From the NCBI GenBank assembly GCA_009776905.1, contig WRMX01000055.1, positions 9,890-18,614 of the forward strand: a DNA stretch of 8,725 nucleotides, in the 5' to 3' direction. Within the stretch, counting starts at the first letter, position 1. The number at the start of each line of letters is the position of its first letter. Source of the DNA: Oscillospiraceae bacterium. GTDB taxonomy: Bacteria > Bacillota > Clostridia > Oscillospirales > Oscillospiraceae. Under the pieces are notes generated by a model. It saw only the letters and a list, made by a program, of their open reading frames with translations, was not told where the DNA came from and did not search any database. Below, piece after piece: positions 1 through 5,931 of the stretch. Position numbers and translations under genes: made by a program.

Positions 1-504
1 CGCTTCGGCAAAATGAGCGACCTTCTGGAATCCAAAGTCACGCTGCGCCTCCGCGCCGATGGGCTTGACGATGCCTGCCTCGCGTCGCTCCGCGAGCATT
101 TCGACGAAAACCTCCAAATCCACGCCGACAGCGCTATTACATTAGCGTTAAAATCCCGCGACCTCATACCCGAGATCGCAGCTTTCATCGTCAACCAAGG
201 CGCGAAACTCCATGAGCTGACCCCCGAACACGAAACGCTCGAAAGCGCGTTCTTGCGCATCGTAGGCGAGGACCAGGCGCCCCCAGCCCCGCAGCCGCCG
301 CTGTACCCCTCTAATCCCTACCAACCTAACGCAGCCCCGCAGCCGCAGCCGCCGCTGTACCCCTCCAATTCCTACCAACCTAACGCAACCCCGCAGCCGC
401 AGCCGCCGCTGTACCCCTCCAATTCCTACCAACCTAACGCAGCCCCGCAGCCGCAGCAAGAACCAATACCTGACAGGAGCGCAAGCGAGGAGGGATTTCA
501 ATGA
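1..504 (+). CDS. ABC-2 type transporter ATP-binding protein, C-terminal part (5' end outside window)
   Basis: The frame is open to the first base, with codons for R-F-G-K before the first internal ATG at 13, so the gene starts upstream of the window. The Walker and signature motifs are missing for that reason. What remains (about residues 1-95 of the visible part) resembles the C-terminal regulatory region of ABC-2 exporter ATPases: a run of beta-forming segments ending in 'LESAFLRIVGE', the place where the family has an 'LEdvFlelvg' motif. A proline-rich tail of about 70 residues follows, built from three near-identical 18-residue units; most homologues stop soon after the LE..F motif. The stop codon overlaps the permease start in ATGA at 501-504, so the two genes are translationally coupled, and the downstream ABC-2 permease supports the family assignment. 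The role would be ATP hydrolysis driving export at the cytoplasmic face of the membrane. The substrate cannot be inferred. Confidence 0.82.
   Translation, partial: RFGKMSDLLESKVTLRLRADGLDDACLASLREHFDENLQIHADSAITLALKSRDLIPEIAAFIVNQGAKLHELTPEHETLESAFLRIVGEDQAPPAPQPPLYPSNPYQPNAAPQPQPPLYPSNSYQPNATPQPQPPLYPSNSYQPNAAPQPQQEPIPDRSASEEGFQ
292..453 (+). repeat. Three 54-bp in-frame tandem repeats encoding a Pro/Tyr/Asn-rich tail
   Basis: Three contiguous 54-base units (292-345, 346-399, 400-453) differ at only a few bases. Each encodes 18 residues of the type QPPLYPSN(P/S)YQPNA(A/T)PQP. Proline, glutamine and tyrosine dominate, so the segment is probably disordered and may act as a flexible or binding tail on the ATPase. 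The near identity of the DNA points to recent expansion by slippage or unequal crossing over, and copy number may vary between strains. Confidence 0.92.
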
Positions 505-1346
505 TAGCAATAATGCGAGCCACATTCGGAGAAGCCGCAAGACGCAAAACCTTCATCGTCATGGGCTCCATAGCCATACTATTCCAGCTCCTCTGGGGCA
601 TCCTGCTCCACTACGCGCTGCGAATGGACATCCCCGGCGGGCTCATCGACACCGCCTCATATCTCCTGACCACCATGGGGCTCCAATTCGCATCGATGCT
701 GCTCGCGCTGCTCACGATAATGCTCGCCGCAGGATCGGTCGCATCGGACCTCGACACAGGCCTGTCCCACGGAATCCTCTCTCGGCCCATCCGCCGCGCC
801 GAATACATCCTCGGCAAATTTATTGGCCTTGTCCTCATAACAGCCGCGTTCGCCACAGCCTTCTACGCTTTGCTTCTCATAATCGGCGGATTATCAGGCC
901 TCGTCACCATCACCGCCCTCTCCATATGGAGAATCCTCGGCGGCTGGCTCCTCTTCCTGACAGCTCCGCTCGCCGTGCTATGCCTCACCCTCTGGGGCTC
1001 CACAAGGTTCAGAACGGTCCCAAACGGCATCTTGATGATTTTCATCTACATACTCGGCAACATCGGCGGCATGGTCGAGCTTGTCGGCCAGCTTCTGAGC
1101 AGTCGCTCCGTCAGCAGCGCGGGCGTGTTCCTCAGCTTGATATCGCCGTTCCACGTCCTATATCTGACATGCGAAGAATTCATAATGCCGAGCGCCAGCC
1201 TCGCGCAAAACGCGGCGCGATTCGCCGGCGGCCTCAGCGGCGGAGGCAACCCGCCAAGCACGCTGATGTACGTATACATCGGAATCTACGCCGTCGCGTT
1301 CATGCTCTTCGCGCTCCGCAGCTTCTCAAAAAAAGACATTATTTGA
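501..1346 (+). CDS. ABC-2 type transporter permease
   Basis: This 281-residue integral membrane protein has about six hydrophobic segments, at roughly residues 18-38, 60-80, 108-130, 144-166, 176-198 and 256-273. Residues 83-108 (DLDTGLSHGILSRPIRR followed by EYILGKF) match the conserved cytoplasmic loop of ABC-2/NatB-like permeases, in which a '(E/D)..GT..ilSRPisR..yilgK' stretch follows TM2. The ATG at 501 is preceded by AGGAGG (488-493) with a 7-base spacer and overlaps the stop of the ATPase gene, which fixes the start and implies an operon. It would pair with the upstream ATPase as the membrane half of an exporter. The protein ends in a short basic SFSKKDII tail. Substrate is unknown: the family includes peptide, drug, lipid and Na+ exporters. 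Confidence 0.88.
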   Translation: MIAIMRATFGEAARRKTFIVMGSIAILFQLLWGILLHYALRMDIPGGLIDTASYLLTTMGLQFASMLLALLTIMLAAGSVASDLDTGLSHGILSRPIRRAEYILGKFIGLVLITAAFATAFYALLLIIGGLSGLVTITALSIWRILGGWLLFLTAPLAVLCLTLWGSTRFRTVPNGILMIFIYILGNIGGMVELVGQLLSSRSVSSAGVFLSLISPFHVLYLTCEEFIMPSASLAQNAARFAGGLSGGGNPPSTLMYVYIGIYAVAFMLFALRSFSKKDII

Positions 1347-1359
1347 AAGGATGATAATG

Positions 1360-1722
1360 ATGGGATGCGTATATGCAATGACCACAGTCACAAATTTGAA
1401 AGGAGATCGCAAAAACTATTCGGCATCGTTTCTTGTTGATACCGGTGCAACTGATACGGTTATCCCGGCAAATGAACTTGAAAAAATAGGAATCAAACGT
1501 GAAAGCAAACGCGATTATGAGCTTGCGGACGGCAAAGTAACAAGCTACGATGTCGGATATGCATTTATCTCTGTCAACGGAGAAAAAGTCGCAGCGAATG
1601 TTGTATTTGGTGAAAACAACTGTGAACCTTTGTTAGGTGTGACAGTGCTGGAATCCGCAGGTCTGGTTGTCGATCCAATCAGGCAAGTATTGCGAAAAAC
1701 TGCGGCAATCACGCTTAAATGA
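1360..1722 (+). CDS. Retropepsin-like (clan AA) aspartic protease, single domain
   Basis: This small protein of 120 residues has the hallmarks of a monomeric half of a retropepsin-type protease. The catalytic loop V-D27-T28-G29-A-T-D-T-V-I-P comes first, then a 'ELADG' flap-like segment (54-58) and the hydrophobic 'PLLG' motif (90-93) followed by VTVLESAGLVVDP. Length and motif order fit the family of about 120-residue bacterial and archaeal clan AA proteases related to AF_0612. Such enzymes need to dimerise to build the two-aspartate active site. No signal peptide or membrane anchor is visible, so it is probably cytoplasmic. Three in-frame ATGs lie close together (1351, 1357, 1360). The GAAAGGA at 1345-1351 is too close to the first but about 8 bases from the third, which also gives the family-like MG.VYA start. 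The gene begins 13 bases after the permease stop, so it probably shares the transcript. Its codon use is more AT-rich than that of the ABC genes. Substrate unknown. Confidence 0.85.
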   Translation: MGCVYAMTTVTNLKGDRKNYSASFLVDTGATDTVIPANELEKIGIKRESKRDYELADGKVTSYDVGYAFISVNGEKVAANVVFGENNCEPLLGVTVLESAGLVVDPIRQVLRKTAAITLK

Positions 1723-1761
1723 CACCTACAGCAACATTAAGCAAACAGCTTAGTACACACG

Positions 1762-1795
1762 ACCGTATGCGGTGATACAATCGCATACGGTTTTT
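1762..1795 (+). terminator. Rho-independent terminator of the ABC/protease unit
   Basis: A perfect 10-bp stem (1762-1771 with 1782-1791, ACCGTATGCG against CGCATACGGT) encloses a 10-base loop and runs into five Ts (1791-1795). It lies 40 bases after the protease stop on the plus strand. The minus strand has no U-tract, so it is directional. Confidence 0.9.
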
Positions 1796-1802
1796 AGTGA
1801 AT

Positions 1803-1927
1803 GTCATTCTGAGGGAGCTTGCGACCGAAGAATCTTGTTCTGCCGAAATTGGTAGTCAGCTATGCACAAAAGCCGTTTTCGAGAGCAAAGGCAAATTGCT
1901 TCAACCTGCCTCCGAAAACGGCTCTTG
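1803..1927. repeat. Candidate dispersed non-coding repeat with two hairpins
   Basis: The segment opens with GTCATTCTGAGGGAGC and continues to GACCGAAGAATCT. From general knowledge this resembles a short repeat seen in intergenic regions of many bacteria, but I could not search for it. Bases 1806-1833 form a symmetric hairpin: ATTCT/AGAAT, a GA/GA tandem mismatch, GG/CC, a second GA/GA mismatch, then G-CTTG-C at the tip. A second hairpin has 15-base arms (1867-1881 with 1913-1927) with a single mismatch, and its interior can also pair (AGCAA with TTGCT). No gene is recognised here in any frame. The stretch lies in the convergent gap between the protease gene and the secreted-protein gene. Confidence 0.55.
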
Positions 1928-1940
1928 TTATTCAACCGCA

Positions 1941-1976
1941 GAAAATGATACTCGTTCCGAAAATGATACTCGTGCT
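1941..1976. repeat. Two 18-bp direct tandem repeats
   Basis: Units at 1941-1958 and 1959-1976 share the first 15 bases (GAAAATGATACTCGT) and differ in the last three. They lie in the non-coding gap before the convergent minus-strand gene. No function can be assigned; they could be a slippage product or a binding-site pair. Confidence 0.75.
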
Positions 1977-2042
1977 GATAGCGATATTCAAAAGCACAGC
2001 AACCCGCAAGCCTTGCAACATGCCACCCGCAGCAGCCGGCTG

Positions 2043-4046
2043 CTAATTATCGCTGCCGTAAACGATCAAAATCTCCTTCGTCGCATTCAACCATGTAACC
2101 CTGCAATTCAGGTTCTCCGCCGCAAAACGCAACGGCAGATACGTCCTGCCCCCTTCGATGAACGGAACGATATCCATTTCCCTGTTCTCATTATTTACTA
2201 CATAATCGTAATTCCCGATCCACATCAACACCAAATTGTCGCACGCATCGAGCGTCACCTTTCTCTCGCCCGCATCCCAGCTAACCTCCCCATCCATGGT
2301 CTCGACCACTGCGCGGATAGGAAGCATCGTTCGATCATTGCGGATCATCGGCGCGGTCTTCTGCCCCGGATCGACCTCGACAATATTGCCATTGACCTCC
2401 ATCATAGGATTGTCGATTTGCATCAGAATGTATTGCTTCGTATGCTCCGTGCAATTGATCTTTCCACACCTCGGGCACGGCACAGGATCGATCTCCTCTG
2501 TCCAAACCTCGTTCGAGACCGGGCCGAGCGTTTCATCAAGTCCCGCAAACGCATCGCCTTCCGATATTAACGCGCGGACGATATAGCAGTAGGTGCGGCC
2601 TTCACGCAGCTTGACGTCCACATATGAAGTCCCTTCTATCGCAAAGTCCGTAAGCGGGTACGTATATCCCCCGCTGACTTCCGCCCTGTATACGCGATAA
2701 TATGTGATGCCCTGAACCGGCGTCCATGTGAGCCTTACGCCCACGGTCTGGGTAGCGTCGCCTTCTGCCAATATGGCGGAATACGACAGTGTAGGAGCTC
2801 CGGGATTCGTCGGAACGGGCGTCGGCGTCGGGGTAGTGTCGGGCGCCGCTCCCGGGTTTTTGATCACAGCCCCCGGATAACCGAAGTTACAGGTAATTGA
2901 GAGAGGGTCGAAATTAGTGCCGCCGGAAACCTTTAAATAATAATCTCCGGCATTGGTAAGCTTCCGTTCAAATTCCCGCGTAACGGAAAAGTTGCCGGTG
3001 CCATAAATCGATGTCTCTCTTCCTCCCATCAATGTGCTGCCTTCATATAGGTTTATGTTGGCTGAACTCTCAAAGCCGCCGCCGGCCGGTCTGGTAACGC
3101 CAATTTTGATTGTTTCATCAGCGTTTGGAACACTTACCTTAAACCAATCGACATCATTCGTTGCTGTTATGGTAAACGACATCGGAGTATCTTTCACCAT
3201 AGGCGTGGCGTTCTTCCATTCATCGTTGTTCTCATAGGCATCAGGAGCAACAAGAGCATACCTAATGCGTAATGCCGACAAGTTAACCCCGCCGGTTATT
3301 TTTATGTAGTAATCCCCCGCATCAGTAAGTTTGCGGTAAAAGTTGTCCCGCGCAACAGAAAAGTTTCCAGTGCCATAAATCGAATTCTCTCTGCCGCCCA
3401 TCAATGTGTTGCCTTCATAAAGGTTAATGTTGACCGAGTTCTCAAATCCGCCTCCCTCAGGCCTGTCAACAATGAAATTGATCGTTTGATCCGCGCTTGG
3501 TACGGTTAATTTGAACCAATCGACATCATTGCTTGCAGTAATGGTAAAAGAAATCGGTGAATTCATTGTCATTTGCTTTGCGTTTTTCCATTCATCGTTA
3601 TTTTCATACGCATCAGGTCCGATAAGCGTATACTTGATGCGCAGCGCTGAAAGATTGATTCCTCCGGCAATTTTTAAATAGTAGTCTCCCGCGTCCGTCA
3701 ATTTGCGGTAAAAGTTGTCCCGTGCAACAGAAAAGTTCCCAGTGCCATAAATCGAATTCTCCCTACCGCCCATCAACGTGTTGCCTTCATATAGATTGAT
3801 GTTGATAGAAGCAGCAAAGCCCCCGCCGTCCACCTTGTCTACGCTGATATTAATTGTCTGGTCCGCACTTGGTACAGTGAGCTTATACCACTTCACATCA
3901 TTTGTCGCTTCAATGGTAAACGTCGCCGGGGTATCCTTCGCCAACGTGGTCGCCGTCTGCCATGTGTCCGCCGCCAACCCGGTTGCAGGGATCAACGCAA
4001 ACAGCATGAGAACGGCTAAAGCAATGCCAACAAACCTCTTTTTCAT
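2043..4046 (-). CDS. Secreted multidomain protein: three PPC-like repeats, Fn3, Cys/His cluster, C-terminal stalk domain
   Basis: This 667-residue protein is a likely surface protein. In order: Sec signal peptide (1-26, KKR then a hydrophobic core ending ATGLAA); three PPC-like (pre-peptidase C-terminal type) beta domains of exactly 124-residue period (about 26-144, 145-268, 269-390), each with DAYE.ND or similar, 'DV.W(F/Y)K(L/V)(T/S)VP', 'LYEG.TLMGG' and 'AGDYY(L/I)K'; a Pro/Thr linker (about 402-417); a fibronectin type III-like domain (about 418-515, 'VRLTW...YYRVYRA...YCYIVRA'); a compact C524-x2-C527-x4-C532-x2-H535 cluster that could bind zinc; and a copper-amine-oxidase-N-like stalk domain (about 543-665, 'RTMLPIRAVVE', 'RTYLPLRFAAE'). 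No catalytic domain is seen, so a binding or structural role is more likely. The ATG at 4046 is chosen because GGAGG lies 9 bases upstream; the in-frame TTG at 4052 is only 3 bases from it. The protein has no LPXTG motif or membrane anchor. It lies downstream of the LRR protein gene on the same strand, 155 bases away. Confidence 0.85.
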   Translation of the reverse strand: MKKRFVGIALAVLMLFALIPATGLAADTWQTATTLAKDTPATFTIEATNDVKWYKLTVPSADQTINISVDKVDGGGFAASININLYEGNTLMGGRENSIYGTGNFSVARDNFYRKLTDAGDYYLKIAGGINLSALRIKYTLIGPDAYENNDEWKNAKQMTMNSPISFTITASNDVDWFKLTVPSADQTINFIVDRPEGGGFENSVNINLYEGNTLMGGRENSIYGTGNFSVARDNFYRKLTDAGDYYIKITGGVNLSALRIRYALVAPDAYENNDEWKNATPMVKDTPMSFTITATNDVDWFKVSVPNADETIKIGVTRPAGGGFESSANINLYEGSTLMGGRETSIYGTGNFSVTREFERKLTNAGDYYLKVSGGTNFDPLSITCNFGYPGAVIKNPGAAPDTTPTPTPVPTNPGAPTLSYSAILAEGDATQTVGVRLTWTPVQGITYYRVYRAEVSGGYTYPLTDFAIEGTSYVDVKLREGRTYCYIVRALISEGDAFAGLDETLGPVSNEVWTEEIDPVPCPRCGKINCTEHTKQYILMQIDNPMMEVNGNIVEVDPGQKTAPMIRNDRTMLPIRAVVETMDGEVSWDAGERKVTLDACDNLVLMWIGNYDYVVNNENREMDIVPFIEGGRTYLPLRFAAENLNCRVTWLNATKEILIVYGSDN
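2877..3971 (-). repeat. Three 372-bp repeats coding the PPC-like domains
   Basis: The anchor sequence GCCATAAATCG recurs at 3000, 3372 and 3744 on the plus strand, exactly 372 bases (124 codons) apart. Between the first two domains (N-terminal pair), a block of about 40 residues around LYEGNTLMGGRENS and the following YRKLTDAGDYY is almost unchanged in protein while many third positions differ. This indicates internal duplication followed by selection on the protein. The third domain is more diverged (T for N, EFERKL for DNFYRKL). Confidence 0.88.
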
Positions 4047-4201
4047 AATCAAAATCCTCCCTTATTCATAATCACGTATAAATACGTAAATGCGCACACC
4101 TTATGAAGGTTTATGCCCGCCCGTGAGGCTCCGTCTCACAATTCTGATGCTGCCCGCCCATGAGGCTCCGCAGCAACCCGTGACCGCCGCCCGCAAAGGC
4201 A
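4047..4201 (-). promoter_or_regulatory. Leader/intergenic region with a palindrome and a 20-bp direct repeat
   Basis: Between the LRR gene stop and the start of the PPC-protein gene (both minus strand) lie two notable elements. One is a perfect inverted repeat ACGTAT-AA-ATACGT at 4074-4087, about 28 bases before the start codon, in an AT-rich stretch where a promoter or operator would sit. The other is a 20-base direct repeat (4114-4133 and 4151-4170, 19 of 20 identical, beginning TGCCCGCCC). Each copy can fold with its flank: GTGAG with CTCAC (4123-4139), and TGCTGC with GCAGCA around the second copy. I see no U-tract terminator after the LRR gene and no good -35/-10 pair, so whether the two genes are cotranscribed is open. 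Confidence 0.5.
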
Positions 4202-5536
4202 CTATTCATCCAAATACCCATACCGCGTGTCCAAAGTTATCGCCCTCGTGGCGCTGTCATAACCGACATAAACATCAATGGCTTTCATAAGCTCCCTCAG
4301 CTTAAAGAAATTGCTCCCGCCGATGTTATACACAACCAAGTCAAGCACATTGCCGTTCAAATATATCGTCGACGGCGTGGGAATCGCGCTTTTCGCTTTT
4401 CCGTCCCCCTGCACCATCTCGCTGTCGTTTGGTGTATACGATTGCCCCCTCGTCAACGTAATCGCCTTTGTCGCAGTGTCATACCCGACCTCGAACTGCT
4501 TCTCCGTTCCATTGAGTACATACGCCAAATCGCGCAGCTTAAAGTAGTTCGCGCCCCCAATATTGTACGCCTCAAACGCGGTTGCCGTGCCATTGACATA
4601 TACGGTTGACGGAGTGGGGTTCACCTTTGTCGAACCAGGCTGCGCCGGAGCCACGGGCTGCGCGGGCACCTGTGACATCTGCGGTATCGCAGGCGGCGTC
4701 CCTGTGGAAAAGGGAATGCCCTGTTCTTTTGAGTAAGTCTCAGCATAAGAGCCTGCTTTACCATAAATTGCTGTCAGGCTTTCGCAACCATTAAACGCAT
4801 AAGGGCCAATGCCTGTGACGCTATCTGGTATCGTCACGCTTATCAGGTTTGTGCATTTAGCAAACGCTGAATCTTGAATATACGTGACGCTGTTTGGTAT
4901 CGTCACGCTTGTCAGGCTTATGCATTCTATAAACGCACCTTCTATAATGCCTGTGACGCTGTCTGGTATCGTCACGCTTGTCAGGCTTTCGCAAAATGCA
5001 AACGTCATACGTTCAATTATCGTAACACCAACGGGTATCGTCACACTTGTCAGATTTGTACACCCCATAAACGCATAATCTCCAATGCTCGTGACGCTAG
5101 CGGGAATTGCCACGCTTGTCAGGTTTGTACAATACATAAATACCATTCCACCAATGCTCGTGACGCTGTTTGGTATCGTTATACCAGTCAGTCTTGTACA
5201 ACCATTAAACGCGCCATTGTCAATGCTCGTGACGCTGTTTGGTATCGTCACGCTTGTCAGGCCTTCGCACAATGCAAACGCGCTATTACCAATACTCGTA
5301 ACGCTGTTTGGTATCGTCACGCTTGTCAGGTTTTCGCACGAATAAAACGCATTTTCACCAATGCTCGTGACGCTGTTTGGTATTATGACATTACCGCCCG
5401 TGCCTTTGTATTCCGTCAACACACCGTTTTCAATAGTAAAATCTGCACTGCTCGCGTTTGCCGTCATTGCCAGCAGCGAAAAGCACATCACTGCCGCAAT
5501 AAAAACCCCTACTCCCTTTTTTACAGTTCTTCGCAT
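4202..5536 (-). CDS. Secreted BspA-type leucine-rich repeat protein with two C-terminal stalk modules
   Basis: This 444-residue exported protein has a signal peptide (1-28, MRRTVKKG, hydrophobic core, then TANAS). Nine uninterrupted 23-residue LRR_5/BspA-like units follow at residues 50-256 (consensus VTIPnSVTSIg..AF..C.nLTS), with a capping segment at 257-276. After a Pro/Gln-rich linker (277-306) there are two related copies of a copper-amine-oxidase-N-like module (about 307-365 and 386-440). Both carry TPST(V/I)Y(V/L)NG, YNIGG.N(Y/F)FKLR(D/E)L and GYD.AT(K/R)AITL. The module is a known C-terminal element of extracellular proteins in Clostridia. BspA-type LRRs usually mediate binding to host or matrix proteins or polysaccharide, so an adhesive or sensory surface role is likely; no enzymatic motif is visible. 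The ATG at 5536 is supported by an AGGGGGAG ribosome site 5 bases upstream on the minus strand. No sortase signal is present. Confidence 0.9.
   Translation of the reverse strand: MRRTVKKGVGVFIAAVMCFSLLAMTANASSADFTIENGVLTEYKGTGGNVIIPNSVTSIGENAFYSCENLTSVTIPNSVTSIGNSAFALCEGLTSVTIPNSVTSIDNGAFNGCTRLTGITIPNSVTSIGGMVFMYCTNLTSVAIPASVTSIGDYAFMGCTNLTSVTIPVGVTIIERMTFAFCESLTSVTIPDSVTGIIEGAFIECISLTSVTIPNSVTYIQDSAFAKCTNLISVTIPDSVTGIGPYAFNGCESLTAIYGKAGSYAETYSKEQGIPFSTGTPPAIPQMSQVPAQPVAPAQPGSTKVNPTPSTVYVNGTATAFEAYNIGGANYFKLRDLAYVLNGTEKQFEVGYDTATKAITLTRGQSYTPNDSEMVQGDGKAKSAIPTPSTIYLNGNVLDLVVYNIGGSNFFKLRELMKAIDVYVGYDSATRAITLDTRYGYLDE
4769..5389 (-). repeat. Nine 69-bp tandem LRR-coding units
   Basis: The LRR region is nine contiguous 69-base units. 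On the plus strand most contain GTGACGCTGTTTGGTATCGT or a close variant followed by CACGCTTGTCAGG. Units 1-3 are the most alike. Units 4-8 have diverged at the variable positions after SVT (for example GGMVFMYC, ERMTFAFC, EGAFIEC), as expected for the solvent-exposed face of an LRR solenoid. The repeats also create long spurious open frames on the opposite strand. Confidence 0.92.
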
Positions 5537-5627
5537 TTCTTCTCCCCCTTGTTCTTTATGGTTTTGTTTGACAATCCCGTCCGAAAGATAGGTTGTGCTG
5601 CTACATCACCCCACCCTTTGTGAATAT

Positions 5628-5658
5628 CCGGCGAGCGGGACAAATGCCCGCCCGCCGG
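5628..5658. other. GC-rich 12-pair hairpin in the LRR-gene leader
   Basis: Arms 5628-5639 and 5647-5658 pair as CCGGCG, one mismatch (A5634 against C5652), then GCGGG, with a 7-base loop. It lies 91 bases before the LRR start codon and has no U-tract on either strand, so it is not a standard terminator. It may stabilise or pause the leader transcript. Confidence 0.55.
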
Positions 5659-5676
5659 GCATCGTAGAAAGGCCAC

Positions 5677-5716
5677 AATAAAAGCGCGCAGGGGCAAATT
5701 TGCCTTGCCTACGCGC
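5677..5716 (-). terminator. Intrinsic terminator on the minus strand, upstream of the LRR gene
   Basis: Read on the minus strand, 5716 down to 5684 forms a stem GCGCG, a U-G wobble, AGG, a 3-base bulge and GGCA, closed by an AATT loop. UUUUAUU follows directly (5683-5677). The pair at 5689/5711 is G-U in minus-strand RNA but C-A on the plus strand, so the structure fits the minus strand only. No protein gene lies upstream for it to end, so it closes a small RNA or acts as an attenuator for the LRR gene. Confidence 0.68.
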
Positions 5717-5776
5717 CAAAAACACCTTCAGCGTTATACACGGGAAACTCAAACAGCCACATATTACAAAATCAGC

Positions 5777-5805
5777 TTGAATGAACCCTGAAAATCGGGT
5801 ATACT
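5777..5805 (+). promoter_or_regulatory. Candidate sigma-A promoter facing the rhodanese lipoprotein gene
   Basis: TTGAAT (5777-5782), 17 bases, then TATACT (5800-5805): four and five of six consensus positions with optimal spacing. It is the best plus-strand promoter seen before 6006 and would give a leader of about 190 bases, antisense to the candidate minus-strand RNA. Confidence 0.5.
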
Positions 5806-5931
5806 GATAATGCTGTAGCGGCGGAATAATCCGTGTTTGTAGGCATCGAGTAAACGTGTACCCTACATTCCCCGTGCGGTGCGGTAACACCTCACGGTCG
5901 CTGCGGCCCTGATAATGGCCTCACTTGTGAG

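Larger units (their letters stand above)
5677..5926 (-). ncRNA. Candidate structured RNA or attenuated leader (unidentified)
   Basis: A sigma-A-like promoter (5932-5960) and an intrinsic terminator (5677-5716) bracket about 250 bases with no convincing coding frame on the minus strand. Within it are foldable elements: CCGTG/CACGG plus GGTG/CACC around a 6-base loop (5872-5897); TGTAGG with CCTACA (5838-5843/5862-5867); GGCC with GGCC (5906-5909/5917-5920); and ACCC with GGGT inside an ATCAG/CTGAT pair (about 5772-5810). The 9-mer CATTATCAG occurs twice (5917-5909 and 5812-5804). I do not recognise a known riboswitch core, 6S RNA, tmRNA, RNase P or SRP RNA. It may be a stand-alone small RNA, or a leader whose read-through controls the LRR protein gene about 140 bases further on. 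Confidence 0.42.

Noticed and set aside
926..1354. Plus-strand 142-codon frame inside the permease gene
   Set aside because: Arg/His/Pro-rich out-of-frame reading of a GC-rich membrane-protein gene; no ribosome site.
2031..2044. AGCAGCCGGCTGCT palindrome as terminator of the PPC-protein gene
   Set aside because: It overlaps the stop codon, leaves no loop and has no U-tract on the minus strand; the real 3' end of that transcript is not visible.
1797..2570. Plus-strand frame of 257 codons
   Set aside because: It overlaps the hairpin repeat and then the 3' half of the secreted-protein gene in antisense. It has no ribosome site and His/Arg/Ile-rich composition typical of a shadow frame.
4769..5389. 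CRISPR-like regular repeats
   Set aside because: The 69-base units are contiguous, in frame and encode a classic BspA LRR consensus; there are no unrelated spacers.
4874..5623. Long plus-strand frame (249 codons) with repeated WYRHACQ segments
   Set aside because: It is the mirror of the 69-bp LRR repeats. The opposite strand has a signal peptide, ribosome site and known domains, and this frame has none.
5606..5890. A 94-codon open frame on the minus strand
   Set aside because: It starts at GTG with no Shine-Dalgarno, has no family-like pattern, and runs straight through the terminator hairpin at 5677-5716. The region is better explained as a non-coding RNA or leader.
5872..5897. T-box-like string (AGGTGTTACCGC on the minus strand)
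   Set aside because: It only loosely resembles the T-box consensus, lies at the 5' end of the putative transcript rather than before the terminator, and no specifier stem is visible.
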